Assembly: GCF_037963765.1 (NCBI RefSeq)
Contig: NZ_CP150166.1
Span: 2,177,501-2,241,500 of the forward strand
Direction: 5' to 3'
DNA: 64,000 bases
Source of the DNA: Sporosarcina sp. FSL W8-0480
Lineage (GTDB): Bacteria > Bacillota > Bacilli > Bacillales_A > Planococcaceae
The position numbers and the translations under genes were made by a program. Position 1 is the first letter of the stretch. Each line of letters opens with the position of its first letter. Positions 8,294 to 16,550 of the stretch are shown in pieces. Under the pieces are notes generated by a model. It saw only the letters and a program-made list of their open reading frames with translations. It did no database searches and had not been told where the DNA came from.

Positions 8294-8407
8294 TTAACCT
8301 TGTCTTTGTTTATGCCGAAAGTTTTCGCAAATCACCATGACCTTGCCGCGTCTTCTAATAACTTTACATTTTTCACAAATTGGCTTAACTGATGGTCTAA
8401 CTTTCAT
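8294..8407 (-). CDS. rpmJ: Ribosomal protein L36 (bL36), stand-alone copy
   Basis: A 37-residue protein that begins [19 protein letters not shown] and ends HKQRQG, a clear bL36. The zinc-ribbon ligands are all present (Cys11, Cys14, Cys27, His32), so this is the zinc-binding form. A GGGGG site lies 7 nt before the ATG. In Bacillales the main rpmJ sits in the spc/alpha ribosomal operon (infA-rpmJ-rpsM); here it stands alone between unrelated genes. It is therefore probably a second copy, although the rest of the genome is not visible. The basic tail NFRHKQRQG differs from the NPKHKQKQG typical of the operon copy, from memory. Confidence 0.92.
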   Translation of the reverse strand: MKVRPSVKPICEKCKVIRRRGKVMVICENFRHKQRQG

Positions 8408-8564
8408 TTTTTAACCCCCGTTTCGGTAATAGCTTCCTTTATATTATTCCCTATCCTCCTATTAACATGACTGCATACCTTCAATTTCAGCTTCCAAAAA
8501 TGGAATTAATTCACATGATTAAAAAGGAGCTTTCAATCCATCATAACGCTGGGAGGTGATAATA

Positions 8565-8741
8565 ATGACAAACAATAATAGAAACCAAAACAATGATCAA
8601 AACAAAAATCGTAATAACAATCAAAATAAAAATCAAAATGAAACGCGTACAGAATTCGGTCGAGAATTCGATTTTAATACTAACAATAATAACCGAAAAA
8701 ACGATAAGAACAACCAAAATGATGATTGTATCGATTGTTAA
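8565..8741 (+). CDS. Asn-rich small protein, possible gamma-type small acid-soluble spore protein
   Basis: A 58-residue hydrophilic protein dominated by Asn, Gln and Lys/Arg, with a central motif RTEFGREFDFN and a DDCIDC tail. The composition and the TEFG-like motif recall gamma-type SASPs (SspE), which serve as amino acid reserves in spores, but the repeated GTEFASET pattern of true SspE is absent and the terminal cysteines are unusual. The ATG at 8565 is chosen because GGGAGGTG precedes it. It ends in a clear terminator. Could also be an unrelated low-complexity protein. Confidence 0.5.
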   Translation: MTNNNRNQNNDQNKNRNNNQNKNQNETRTEFGREFDFNTNNNNRKNDKNNQNDDCIDC

Positions 8742-8756
8742 ATCTTATATAAAAAT

Positions 8757-8790
8757 AAAAACGACAGGATCACTTCTGTCGTTTTTTCTT
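8757..8790 (+). terminator. Terminator of the Asn-rich gene
   Basis: Stem ACGACAG/CTGTCGT with flanking A-run and T-run. Confidence 0.85.
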
Positions 8791-8812
8791 ATTTGATCCT
8801 CATGCCCAAGGT

Positions 8813-9094
8813 TCAACATAGATATCTTTGACCCTCAATAATATCCTCTGTGGTACGCCTCCATCTAACTTCTTGATCGGGACAATAATGATAATGGATT
8901 TCTTTTACTTCTTCGATCCGCGTAGCTGCTACATACTCTTTTGTTGCATAGACGATATCCCCGCGTTTTAACACGCTGCCATCCTTTATTTCCACATCAA
9001 CGACAGTTATCATGTCAAATTCATTCTGCTGCAATTCCTTGATCAAATCCTCTGTTTCGGGATAATTCCCCCAAATAATATGCGATGTGTGCAT
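8813..9094 (-). CDS. Uncharacterised 93-residue protein
   Basis: A small soluble protein with no signal peptide. The central part (DVEIKDGSVLKRGDIVYATKEY) looks like a beta-barrel segment, and there is an aromatic HYHYCP stretch near residue 68. GGGAGTG precedes the ATG. It is a single gene with no partner. Not recognised. Confidence 0.5.
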   Translation of the reverse strand: MHTSHIIWGNYPETEDLIKELQQNEFDMITVVDVEIKDGSVLKRGDIVYATKEYVAATRIEEVKEIHYHYCPDQEVRWRRTTEDIIEGQRYLC

Positions 9095-9183
9095 GATTAC
9101 ACTCCCTTATTATTCCTTAACCTCTATTATAACAGAACACATTAACTATTTTCTGACTATATTTAGAAAGTTAACTCAAAAAA

Positions 9184-9212
9184 CACACCCTCCTCGTCGT
9201 AAAGAAGGTGCG
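9184..9212 (-). terminator. Terminator of splAB
   Basis: Stem CACCTTC/GAGGGTG (one G-U pair), followed on the minus strand by TTTTTTG. Confidence 0.6.
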
Positions 9213-9241
9213 TAGGGCTTCTATAGTTTTATGAATGACAT

Positions 9242-10270
9242 TTATGTGAAATACTCCAGTTTTGCTTCCGGAAAGAATTTTTCCATATATGCATACAGAT
9301 GACTTTTTATATCTTCTTCTTCATCTTTTTGATAAATGTATTTTCCAATTCCATATTTACCCCATTTATATCTACGCTTTTCCTCATCCAATTCCAATTT
9401 TGTCATTGGGTAATTTTTTTCTATAACTCGCTTGGCCGGTTTCGTAAAACGGTGTTGGATGAATTCAAAGGTAAGATCCTTTTTTGCTTCAGGTGGCAAT
9501 TCTGCTTCAAGACGTTCAAACATATGGTAATAGCCATCTTCCCAGCCTTCATGTAGATAAATCGGAGCAACAATAAAACCAAGAGGATATCCTGCCCGTG
9601 CTACCTTTCCAGCGGCCTCAATCCGTTTTGCCAAGGGTGATGTCCCGGGTTCAAAATACTTGATGACATAATCAGCATTCACACTAAAGCGAAAACGGGT
9701 TTTCCCATTATGCTTTGCATCAAGTAAGTGATCAACGTGATGGAACTTCGTGACAAATCTCAGTTTCCCATATTCGGATTTCCCGAAATGTTCAATAGCC
9801 CGTTTTAATGTATGCGTCAATGAATCAATGCCAACAATATCGGATGTACAAGAGGCTTCAAATCTTGTAAAATCCGGGGCGCGCTCAGCCATATATCGAT
9901 CTGCAGCATCAAGGATTTCATCCACATTCACATATGTTCGAATATAAGGTTTATTTCCCATCGTTGTTTGTAAATAGCAATAATGACAATGTCCCATACA
10001 ACCTGTGGCGAACGGAATAGCGTACTCCGCAGAAGGCTTTGAAGTGTCAAATTTTAGTGTTTTTCTTATTCCAACGACCAATGTGGATTTGGCAATTCGA
10101 TATCGCTGGAAATCATTATCACCAGGAAGATTTCTAACCTGATTATGGGAGGTTGTGTATCGAATTTCAACATCGGTTTTCTCAAACTTATCCAATAGTT
10201 CCCTACCTAATGGATAATTAAGAGCATCCGGTTCAAAATAAACAAGCTTAGGTGAAAACGGCTTATTCAT
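9242..10270 (-). CDS. splB: Spore photoproduct lyase
   Basis: A 342-residue radical SAM enzyme that reverses the spore photoproduct (5-thyminyl-5,6-dihydrothymine) in UV-damaged spore DNA during germination. Cys91, Cys95 and Cys98 (CMGHCHYC) bind the 4Fe-4S cluster, and Cys141 (EASCTSD) is the conserved hydrogen donor at the same number as in B. subtilis SplB. Length matches the family. Its start overlaps the end of splA by 8 nt, so the two are translationally coupled. Presence of this gene implies an endospore former. Confidence 0.97.
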   Translation of the reverse strand: MNKPFSPKLVYFEPDALNYPLGRELLDKFEKTDVEIRYTTSHNQVRNLPGDNDFQRYRIAKSTLVVGIRKTLKFDTSKPSAEYAIPFATGCMGHCHYCYLQTTMGNKPYIRTYVNVDEILDAADRYMAERAPDFTRFEASCTSDIVGIDSLTHTLKRAIEHFGKSEYGKLRFVTKFHHVDHLLDAKHNGKTRFRFSVNADYVIKYFEPGTSPLAKRIEAAGKVARAGYPLGFIVAPIYLHEGWEDGYYHMFERLEAELPPEAKKDLTFEFIQHRFTKPAKRVIEKNYPMTKLELDEEKRRYKWGKYGIGKYIYQKDEEEDIKSHLYAYMEKFFPEAKLEYFT

Positions 10271-10523
10271 CCAATCGACCTACCTCAGAATCCCCTAAAT
10301 AATAGTTATAGGCTTGGTTCGCATCCTCTTCTGATGAATAAACGGCCATTTCATCGGATATTGGGTAGAATTCTTCATAAAGGAATAAAGCAAGTTTATC
10401 TGGTTCCTCTGGATGGTTGACTACGGCAGCGGACTGTACATTTGCTACATCTTGGGTGTGGGGATTACGGTAAAAAACGTAAACTATATCCCCCGCTTTA
10501 TAAGAGTCATTCATTCCTGACAT
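10263..10523 (-). CDS. splA: Transcriptional regulator SplA
   Basis: An 86-residue protein with the SplA core (YKAGDIVYVFYRNPHTQDVA, then LALFLYEEFYPISDEMAVYSS). In B. subtilis the SplA protein negatively regulates the splAB operon. A longer frame starts at 10595, but AGGAG lies 7 nt before the ATG at 10523 and the upstream extension is not conserved-looking. It overlaps splB by 8 nt. Confidence 0.9.
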   Translation of the reverse strand: MSGMNDSYKAGDIVYVFYRNPHTQDVANVQSAAVVNHPEEPDKLALFLYEEFYPISDEMAVYSSEEDANQAYNYYLGDSEVGRLDE

Positions 10524-10637
10524 TTCCTCACTCCTACTCCGTTTTGCTATCCATTTTACTATGACCCATATCTTCGATAATAAACATGAAATCACTGGAT
10601 AGAAAATAGGAATATAAACAAATATTAGGAATCAGGA

Positions 10638-11072
10638 TTACAGGACTTTTTTAAAGACATAACTTACTTTGTCATAACCCATTTTCCCTTCATAGAATCG
10701 ATGAGCATCAGTTCGATGCAAACCTGATGATAAAGCCACGGTCTTATACCCATTGTTTTCTGACCATTCATGGACAAAAGATAGAAGCTTTTCACCATAT
10801 CCATTAGACCTTTTGTTTGTATCGGTCACTAAATCACATACCCAAACAAAACGGCCATAGTAAAGTGTAATCATTGGTTTAAACCCAGTAACCGCAACAA
10901 TTTCCCCTTGGTCAAACATAGCAAACATTTTGTACATATCTTTTTCCATGGCTTCTGTAACGAGATCCAAATAGTCTCTTTCAGTTAGATGCGTTCGCAA
11001 TTGATTCATCACTGGAAAAGCTTGAAGAATTTCCTGTGGTGTGTGGAGTTCCTTGATAGTAGATGTCCCCAT
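10638..11072 (-). CDS. GNAT family N-acetyltransferase
   Basis: A 144-residue protein with the GNAT fold: beta4 ([10 protein letters not shown]) followed by the acetyl-CoA pyrophosphate-binding loop in the form [10 protein letters not shown] (about residues 78-87), and the terminal motif around [19 protein letters not shown]. The acyl acceptor is unknown. GGGAG lies 8 nt before the ATG at 11072; the in-frame start at 11120 is less likely because it has no ribosome binding site and overlaps the phosphotransferase gene. Confidence 0.8.
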   Translation of the reverse strand: MGTSTIKELHTPQEILQAFPVMNQLRTHLTERDYLDLVTEAMEKDMYKMFAMFDQGEIVAVTGFKPMITLYYGRFVWVCDLVTDTNKRSNGYGEKLLSFVHEWSENNGYKTVALSSGLHRTDAHRFYEGKMGYDKVSYVFKKVL

Positions 11073-11106
11073 TATGCAATCTCCCTTAAATAGATTTAGG
11101 TTCCAC

Positions 11107-11881
11107 TCAATAAAATTCATCCATTAGTTGATAGAAATCGACCTTAGATTCATCTAATTCTTTTATTCCATAACCCGCAAGAAAATAAGGAACATAATCC
11201 TTGCCAAAATTATAGGAAATGCTTCGTATCGCCAATGCCAAATCTTGATATTTGTCTGCAACCCCTGCCCGTCCCCAATCTATATAACCGCTTACTCTTT
11301 GATTCTCCATAATCACATTCGGCAAACAATAGTCACCATGAGTAAAGACGAGTTCCTCATCCAACGGCTTATTGGAGACGAGTTCCTCAAAAAGATCGAT
11401 TGCTTTCCTTCCCATTCGTACTTCATCAAAATCGTCTTCGTCAACAAGTCCCTTGCGCTACTCTATTCTTCGCCTCTTCTATTTTCACACTCAAGCTTTG
11501 AGTAAAGGGGCAATCACCGATCCCTATACTATGAATAGTCATAAGTCCGGCTCCTAATGACTCTATCACTGCAGGCAAATTGCCTCGATGTGATTGATCC
11601 GAAGCATTCACACCTTTAATCTCAGACATTAACAGATATTCATTTGCTTCGTCCTTCTCGTAGAATAAGACACGTGGCACAGGCAGCTTACCTTCCAACC
11701 ACTTCATCTTTTCCTTTTCATCAAAGAGACGTTCTACCGTATGAACCGGCTGTACTTTAAGATATCGGTGTTCATGTGAGCCTTTCAACAAGAAGGTCAT
11801 CGCTTCCGAATGCCCAATTGTTATCGGTTCCCAATCGAATCCGTTTGTTAATTTTGCTAAACTCAAAGGAATCCCTATCAA
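11107..11881 (-). pseudogene. Aminoglycoside 3'-phosphotransferase family gene, single-base frameshift
   Basis: Two consecutive frames make one full-length APH(3')-like kinase (about 258 residues). Frame 1 (11881-11441) carries the N-lobe. Frame 2 (to 11107) carries the catalytic loop HGDYCLPNV and the magnesium loop YIDWGRAGVADKYQDLALAIRS, and ends in the family's typical LMDEFY. The break is at a GGG run (11450-11452): the N-terminal frame reads CAAGGGACTTGTTGA and stops, while removing one G restores GCG CAA GGA CTT GTT GAC. So it is either a +1 mutation or a sequencing error. If repaired it would phosphorylate aminoglycosides. The start is TTG at 11881 with a weak GGTGG site. Confidence 0.8.
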
Positions 11882-11902
11882 CTAAACCACCGCCACTTTA
11901 AA

Positions 11903-12427
11903 CTATTTAAACCCCATTTTGTAAAAAACTTTGCCACTCTTTAATAGATAAACTCCAAGCAATAACTGAATAACAGTAATTAGGAGGTTATGAATAATGA
12001 ATTCTACTTGCCCATTTGTATCTATTAATTTTGCGGAGGATACAAACATGATATTAGCGACTAACTGAAACGCTTTCGGGATTGAATAAATAATTAACAC
12101 CAATCCAGCCAACTTCATAAATAGCATGAACAGCTCTCCGGCCTTAGCATCGTATTTCTCCTCTGAACCCCGGAAAGCAAATTGAATGATCGCCTCACCA
12201 CTCTTTAATAGGTATATCCCAAGTGCCAAAAGCAAGACAGGATAGACCGCCTGAAAGATAAGGGAAAGTCGATAATTCGTTAAATCACTAGCAGACATTA
12301 AATCTGATAAGTTGTAAATAGAGTAGAACGAATAAACAACAGTAACAACATGGGTCAAACTCCAAACAATTGTTAGAATACCGATCAACTTTAATCCTGC
12401 CCTAAAAAAAGCTGTAGGCTGAAACAT
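11903..12427 (-). CDS. Membrane protein with internal duplication (uncharacterised)
   Basis: A 174-residue protein with four membrane helices. The second and fourth helices end in near-identical motifs (LLALGIYLLKSGEAIIQFAF at about 72-91, and LLLGVYLLKSGKVFYKMGF at 155-173), so the protein arose by duplication of a two-helix unit. GAGGGG precedes the ATG. Not recognised as a named family. Confidence 0.55.
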   Translation of the reverse strand: MFQPTAFFRAGLKLIGILTIVWSLTHVVTVVYSFYSIYNLSDLMSASDLTNYRLSLIFQAVYPVLLLALGIYLLKSGEAIIQFAFRGSEEKYDAKAGELFMLFMKLAGLVLIIYSIPKAFQLVANIMFVSSAKLIDTNGQVEFIIHNLLITVIQLLLGVYLLKSGKVFYKMGFK

Positions 12428-12443
12428 TTGAACACCCCTCTTT

Positions 12444-12687
12444 TTATCTATTTGTTGGTTTACATGATACTAATGAAATATAAGCGTTTTCATAAGCAAT
12501 TATGCTGTCAATTAACTTCGATAATTCATATGTTGTTGGAAGATTTGAACTTAACTTCGCTATTTCTCTAAGTTTAATATAAATTGATCTTGCTTCATCA
12601 AACTTCTTCTGCTTCAGTAAGACGTTTACTCTCAAATAGTTCAAATGCAAGCTCCAACTTACTATCAATAGATTCTGCTCTTCCCAC
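12444..12687 (-). pseudogene. Small helical (TPR-like) protein, probably frameshifted
   Basis: The only long frame (12668-12444, 74 residues) has no ribosome binding site. In another frame a GTG at 12687 follows a GGGGGAGGGGG site and encodes VGRAESIDSKLELAFELFES then KRLTEAEEV before a stop near 12599. This reads as a helical N-terminus that would join smoothly to the second frame at FDEARSIYIKLREIAKLSS. The joined product would be an all-helical protein of about 80 residues with a TPR-like pattern. A frameshift near 12600-12612 would explain both pieces. The family is not known. Confidence 0.5.
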
Positions 12688-12776
12688 TGTTCCCCCTCCC
12701 CCTATTTATCTCTTTAAAGCCAATTATATCATGAAGTTAGGAACCGTTTTCTAAACACTCACTAAAGATTAAAAAT

Positions 12777-12803
12777 ACACCCTCCTTTTAATTTGGAGGG
12801 TGT
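12777..12803 (-). terminator. Terminator-like hairpin on the left side of the 20-bp array
   Basis: Perfect 9-bp stem ACACCCTCC/GGAGGGTGT with a 9-nt loop, followed on the minus strand by ATTTTTAAT. Confidence 0.6.
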
Positions 12804-12883
12804 AGCACAATGTTTCAATTTTGCCGCTCAATTTGATAAAAATTTATATATTCTTTCAAGTACGAGCAAATCAATTCGGGAAA

Positions 12884-13057
12884 CGCTCGTTTATCCCGAG
12901 AACCGCTCGTTTATCCTGAAAAACGCTCGTTTATCCCGAGAACCGCTCGTTTATTCCAGAAACCGCTCGTTTATCCTGAAAAACGCTCGTTTATTCCAGA
13001 AACCGCTCGTTTATCCTGAGAACCGCTCGTTTATCCCGAGAACCGCTCGATTATTCC
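12884..13057. repeat. Array of nine 20-bp direct repeats, core CGCTCGTTTAT
   Basis: The 11-bp core CGCTCGTTTAT recurs with exact 20-bp spacing at 12884, 12904, 12924, 12944, 12964, 12984, 13004, 13024 and 13044 (the last has one change, CGCTCGATTAT). The 9-nt remainders vary among a few forms (for example CCCGAGAAC, CCTGAAAAA, TCCAGAAAC). The array lies in the gap between two terminator hairpins downstream of the binding-protein gene. A 95-codon reading frame across it appears accidental. The same core and period recur at 56293-56443 in the opposite orientation. Confidence 0.9.
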
Positions 13058-13086
13058 TCAAGAAGTTCATTTCCATTTAAATGAAG

Positions 13087-13120
13087 AAAAGCCGATCAAA
13101 TACCTCATTGATCGGCTTTT
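13087..13120 (-). terminator. Strong bidirectional terminator after the ABC importer operon
   Basis: Perfect 13-bp stem AAAAGCCGATCAA/TTGATCGGCTTTT; 47 nt after the stop codon of the binding protein gene. Confidence 0.85.
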
Positions 13121-13166
13121 CTCTTTCACATTATACAATTAAAGCGGCACCACTCGAAGAATGGAT

Positions 13167-14981
13167 TTATTCCGCATGAAACTCCGCAAGGAATTCCTTC
13201 ACTTTGGCTGGATCCGCAACTAATTCGTTGCCTGTGTTGACTAATGGACTTACCGTTGAGTAAGCTTTCTTTTTATTCCCTTGATAATAATTCAAGAACT
13301 CATTTTGGTTGATGGAATACAAAACGGCTTTCCGTAAGTTTTCGCTCTTCGCCACATCGCGGTCTCCCGCGTTGAAGACCAAGTAAGCGACTGCGTTGCT
13401 GTCGTTCTTCTGCAAGACGAGTTTGTCATCATTTTCAACGAGATCATACTTCGTCTCCGGAACACCGTTGAAGAAATGGATTTCGCCGTTACGTAATGCG
13501 GATAATGCGCTGTCTGCGTCTTGAATGAATCGGACAGTTACACTAGAAATCTTCGGTTCGAATTCACTGCCCGCGCGATACGCCGGGTTTTTTGCGAAGT
13601 CTGCTTGGTAATCGTTTTTCTTCACAAGAATATATGGACCACTCGCATATAGATGGTTGTTATAGGTAGAACCTTCTGTAACGGTACGCTGATCGCCGTA
13701 TGGAATGTCTTTATTCACATCAAAAGAAGCTACATCGTACGTGTTAATGCTTTCCACTTGTTTTTTCGACACGATCCCTGCGGATTGGTGTGCCAAGTAG
13801 TTCAACACTTGTGGAAACGGCTCATTTGTCGTTACCTTTATCACCTGGTATTTTCCAGCTTTACTATCGGCTGCTGACTTATCTCCAACAAGTTCAGAAA
13901 TGTTAACTTTTAGTCCTTTTTCAAGTGCCTCTCGGATTGACGCTTCCCCACCGGATTGTTTTACGTTTTCAAGCTCAGTAAGATCCGTCACAATTTCGAC
14001 GTTCTTGATGCTTTCATGTAAGCTGTACGTTCGGTGATCCGGCACGGAATTTTTATCTTTCGCACGGTTCAATGAAAACACAACATCATCTGCGCCAACG
14101 CGCTCCCCTGTATCTACCGCTGTTCCTCCCTCAACTTTAGCAAAGTTGATATCATCTCGAAGAATGAAGTAATAGTCTGAGTTGCCTTCGCCGATCGCAT
14201 AGTTATACGAAAGCGATCCATCTGAAACTACTTTGTCGTCATCTGTCAAATTGACGAGACGCACATACATATTCGTGTTCAACGTATTGATAGAACCGTC
14301 ATTCCCTTTGATCGGGTCAAGGGAAGTTAATGATCCGATTGCCTGTTGAGCTATCAACGGCATACTTTCGCGCTTCGATGCATCATTGAAATCGATTGTT
14401 TCCCACGCGATTGCGCGTGATTTTGCAAGTCGTACTGTTCCCGGGTTCAATACATCTTTATTAACCCCTTGTGCTTTGAATGAATTATAAAGCGGTGCAA
14501 TATATGCTTTCTCTGCTACAAGTCTTTGTTCAAGTTGCTTATACGTTTCTTGGTATTCATCTGATGTTTCAGTACTTGCTTTTTCTATTAATTTATCAAC
14601 TTCTTCGTCACTAATATTACTGTTGTCACCGTCAGATTTGAACAAAGAGCGAACTGCATAATCCGGGTTCCCTGTTACAGTCGTCCAGCTGGATAATGCA
14701 ATGTCGAAATTCCCTGCATCACGTTGCGCTTTGAAGCTACCGTAATCCGGTTGGATATTCAATTTCACGTCAAAGCCGTTTTTGATGAGCTGGTCGCGGA
14801 CGATATTCATATCTTCCTCCCCTGAGCTCATTCCAAGTAACTCAATCGTCACTTTGCCGTTGTTGCCGCCACCTTTTGTATCTCCTTTTTCTTTCTCACC
14901 GGACACATCTGATTTTGTTTGCACACAGCCTGCCAACACAACGACAAGCGCAAGCATGAGGGTTAATAATCTTTTACCCAT
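13167..14981 (-). CDS. Peptide-type ABC transporter substrate-binding lipoprotein, circularly permuted
   Basis: About 604 residues. It has a lipoprotein signal peptide with lipobox LAGC (Cys near residue 19-21 depending on start) and a Gly/Lys-rich linker. Residues of about 45-180 read as the canonical C-terminal part of a family-5 (OppA/DppA) binding protein: IVRDQLIKNGFDVKL, FDIALSSWTTVTGNPDY, EEVDKLIEKAS, EKAYIAPLYNSF. Only then comes the canonical N-terminal part (LDPIKGNDG..., FILRDDINFA, ADDVVFSLNRAKD) and the middle (LYASGPYILVK, NLRKAVLYSINQNEF). The chain ends at DPAKVKEFLAEF, which in ordinary members precedes the C-terminal domain. AAGGAG lies 8 nt before the ATG at 14981. It is the third gene of an operon with two permease genes. 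Substrate is probably a peptide, inferred. Confidence 0.85.
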   Translation of the reverse strand: MGKRLLTLMLALVVVLAGCVQTKSDVSGEKEKGDTKGGGNNGKVTIELLGMSSGEEDMNIVRDQLIKNGFDVKLNIQPDYGSFKAQRDAGNFDIALSSWTTVTGNPDYAVRSLFKSDGDNSNISDEEVDKLIEKASTETSDEYQETYKQLEQRLVAEKAYIAPLYNSFKAQGVNKDVLNPGTVRLAKSRAIAWETIDFNDASKRESMPLIAQQAIGSLTSLDPIKGNDGSINTLNTNMYVRLVNLTDDDKVVSDGSLSYNYAIGEGNSDYYFILRDDINFAKVEGGTAVDTGERVGADDVVFSLNRAKDKNSVPDHRTYSLHESIKNVEIVTDLTELENVKQSGGEASIREALEKGLKVNISELVGDKSAADSKAGKYQVIKVTTNEPFPQVLNYLAHQSAGIVSKKQVESINTYDVASFDVNKDIPYGDQRTVTEGSTYNNHLYASGPYILVKKNDYQADFAKNPAYRAGSEFEPKISSVTVRFIQDADSALSALRNGEIHFFNGVPETKYDLVENDDKLVLQKNDSNAVAYLVFNAGDRDVAKSENLRKAVLYSINQNEFLNYYQGNKKKAYSTVSPLVNTGNELVADPAKVKEFLAEFHAE

Positions 14982-15040
14982 CATCAATTCTCCTTTTCTA
15001 TGATGCTTATATTTGTTATTCCCTTTTGGGAGAAATTCAC

Positions 15041-16537
15041 TTAATCAAGTCTTGGGTCAAGCGCATCTCTCAGTCCGTCCCCTAAAAAGTTGAAGGAAAG
15101 GACGAGCAAAATGATCGCTAACCCTGGAAAAATCGCTAAATATGAATGGGATTCCAAATACGTACTGCCTACCCGCAAAATATTCCCCCACTCAGGAATA
15201 TGCGGTTCGACGCCAAGACCTAAATAACTCAAACTACTTGTTGCAATAACGGCTCCTCCTATAGTCAGCGTTGACTTGACGATCATCGGTGCCAACGAAT
15301 TAGGAACGACTTGCTTAAAGATGATCGACATATCCGACGTGCCGAGCGCACGAGCCGAATCGACGAAATCATAATTCGACACCATGAGGACATTCGCCCG
15401 CATCGTTCGCGCATATGTCGGAATCGACCCGACGCTGAGCGCGATGATCAAGTTCACCGTATTCGCACCGAACGCAGCAATAATGGCAATCGCAAGCAAG
15501 ATTCCAGGAATCGCATACAGCACGTCAAGCACACGCATGATCATATTATCTGTCCGGTTGCTGTAATAACCAGCGATTCCACCAAGGAATCCACCGACTA
15601 CCGCCGGGATGAGCGTTGAAGCAAATCCGACAATCAAGGAAATCCTAGCGCCGAATATAATTCGTGTAAATACGTCTCGGCCGAAGTTATCTGTACCGAA
15701 CGGATAGGCCAAGTTTGGAGTTTGTAGGATGTTGCCGTAATCATTTTCGACCGCAAGTGAATAATCGAACGTGAACTCGCTCACAACCGAAATCGAAAAC
15801 ATTAGGATAATGAAAAACATCCCTAACGTCGCTGTCGAATTCCGCGTAATCTTCTCCCACATCACATTCCATTTCATAATGCGCGAGTGGTCTTTGCTCA
15901 TTGATTTAAGCAAAAGGCTCCACCCTAATAGCAACGCGAACAAATTTCCCGTTGCTGCAGTGAGAATGACGATGACTGCTATTGTTGCCATCCACCGTGG
16001 AGCACTAACATCTGTTACCGATCTCGTCACGAGTATTATTACCACCAAATGGAAAACGGCTACGACGAGCAAAACAAGCATTGCAATTGGAAACGTGTCC
16101 GTGACGTATGGTTTGAAAATATTCACTGCCGAAATCGCTATGACGAATAGTTGGGTCAAAAACATGTAGACAGCGAATGTATATTCGGGCGTCTTCCGTT
16201 TATTGATAAGATTAAATGCGAACGCAGCCGTGAAGATATTGCCTGTCATTAAACTAAGCAGCTGTATATACCCCAACCGGCGAGTCCCTCTGCGGATTTC
16301 ACTATTATTCAACAGATCTCTTTTCATCTTCCATGTGATAAACAGCTGTAAAAGAGTTGTTATTAAATAAGCGATGAATATTGCGAAAACAATCGTATTC
16401 AGTTCCCCGGTTTTGAACGAGAAACTGTTCCCTAAGAAGATCAACGCGACGACCAATGAAATGATCCAGGTGAAATTCGCTTGCGGGTATTCTTTTGATA
16501 CAGCCAATGCATGCCGATTTTTCAGCTTCTCTTCCAT
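15041..16537 (-). CDS. Peptide-type ABC transporter permease (OppC/DppC family) with N-terminal membrane extension
   Basis: A 498-residue protein, against about 300 for a normal DppC. The last 280 residues form the standard permease: DNFGRDVFTRIIFGARISL, the EAA loop (VDSARALGTSDMSIIFKQVV) and the C-terminal GDGLRDALDPRL. The first 215 residues are an extra domain with about six hydrophobic helices. The extension shows weak internal regularity but no recognised family. It lies 60 nt upstream of the binding protein gene and 14 nt after the OppB-like gene, so they form one operon. Confidence 0.85.
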   Translation of the reverse strand: MEEKLKNRHALAVSKEYPQANFTWIISLVVALIFLGNSFSFKTGELNTIVFAIFIAYLITTLLQLFITWKMKRDLLNNSEIRRGTRRLGYIQLLSLMTGNIFTAAFAFNLINKRKTPEYTFAVYMFLTQLFVIAISAVNIFKPYVTDTFPIAMLVLLVVAVFHLVVIILVTRSVTDVSAPRWMATIAVIVILTAATGNLFALLLGWSLLLKSMSKDHSRIMKWNVMWEKITRNSTATLGMFFIILMFSISVVSEFTFDYSLAVENDYGNILQTPNLAYPFGTDNFGRDVFTRIIFGARISLIVGFASTLIPAVVGGFLGGIAGYYSNRTDNMIMRVLDVLYAIPGILLAIAIIAAFGANTVNLIIALSVGSIPTYARTMRANVLMVSNYDFVDSARALGTSDMSIIFKQVVPNSLAPMIVKSTLTIGGAVIATSSLSYLGLGVEPHIPEWGNILRVGSTYLESHSYLAIFPGLAIILLVLSFNFLGDGLRDALDPRLD

Positions 16538-16550
16538 CTTTTCACCTGCT

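Noticed and set aside
12884..13057. CRISPR array
   Set aside because: Units of 11 bp with 9-bp fillers that recur, no spacers of normal length and no cas genes in the window.
12793..13080. A 95-codon plus-strand reading frame made of repeated SFILKNARL-like units
   Set aside because: It is the translation of the 20-bp DNA array. The period is not a multiple of three, there is no ribosome binding site, and the DNA repeats better than the protein.
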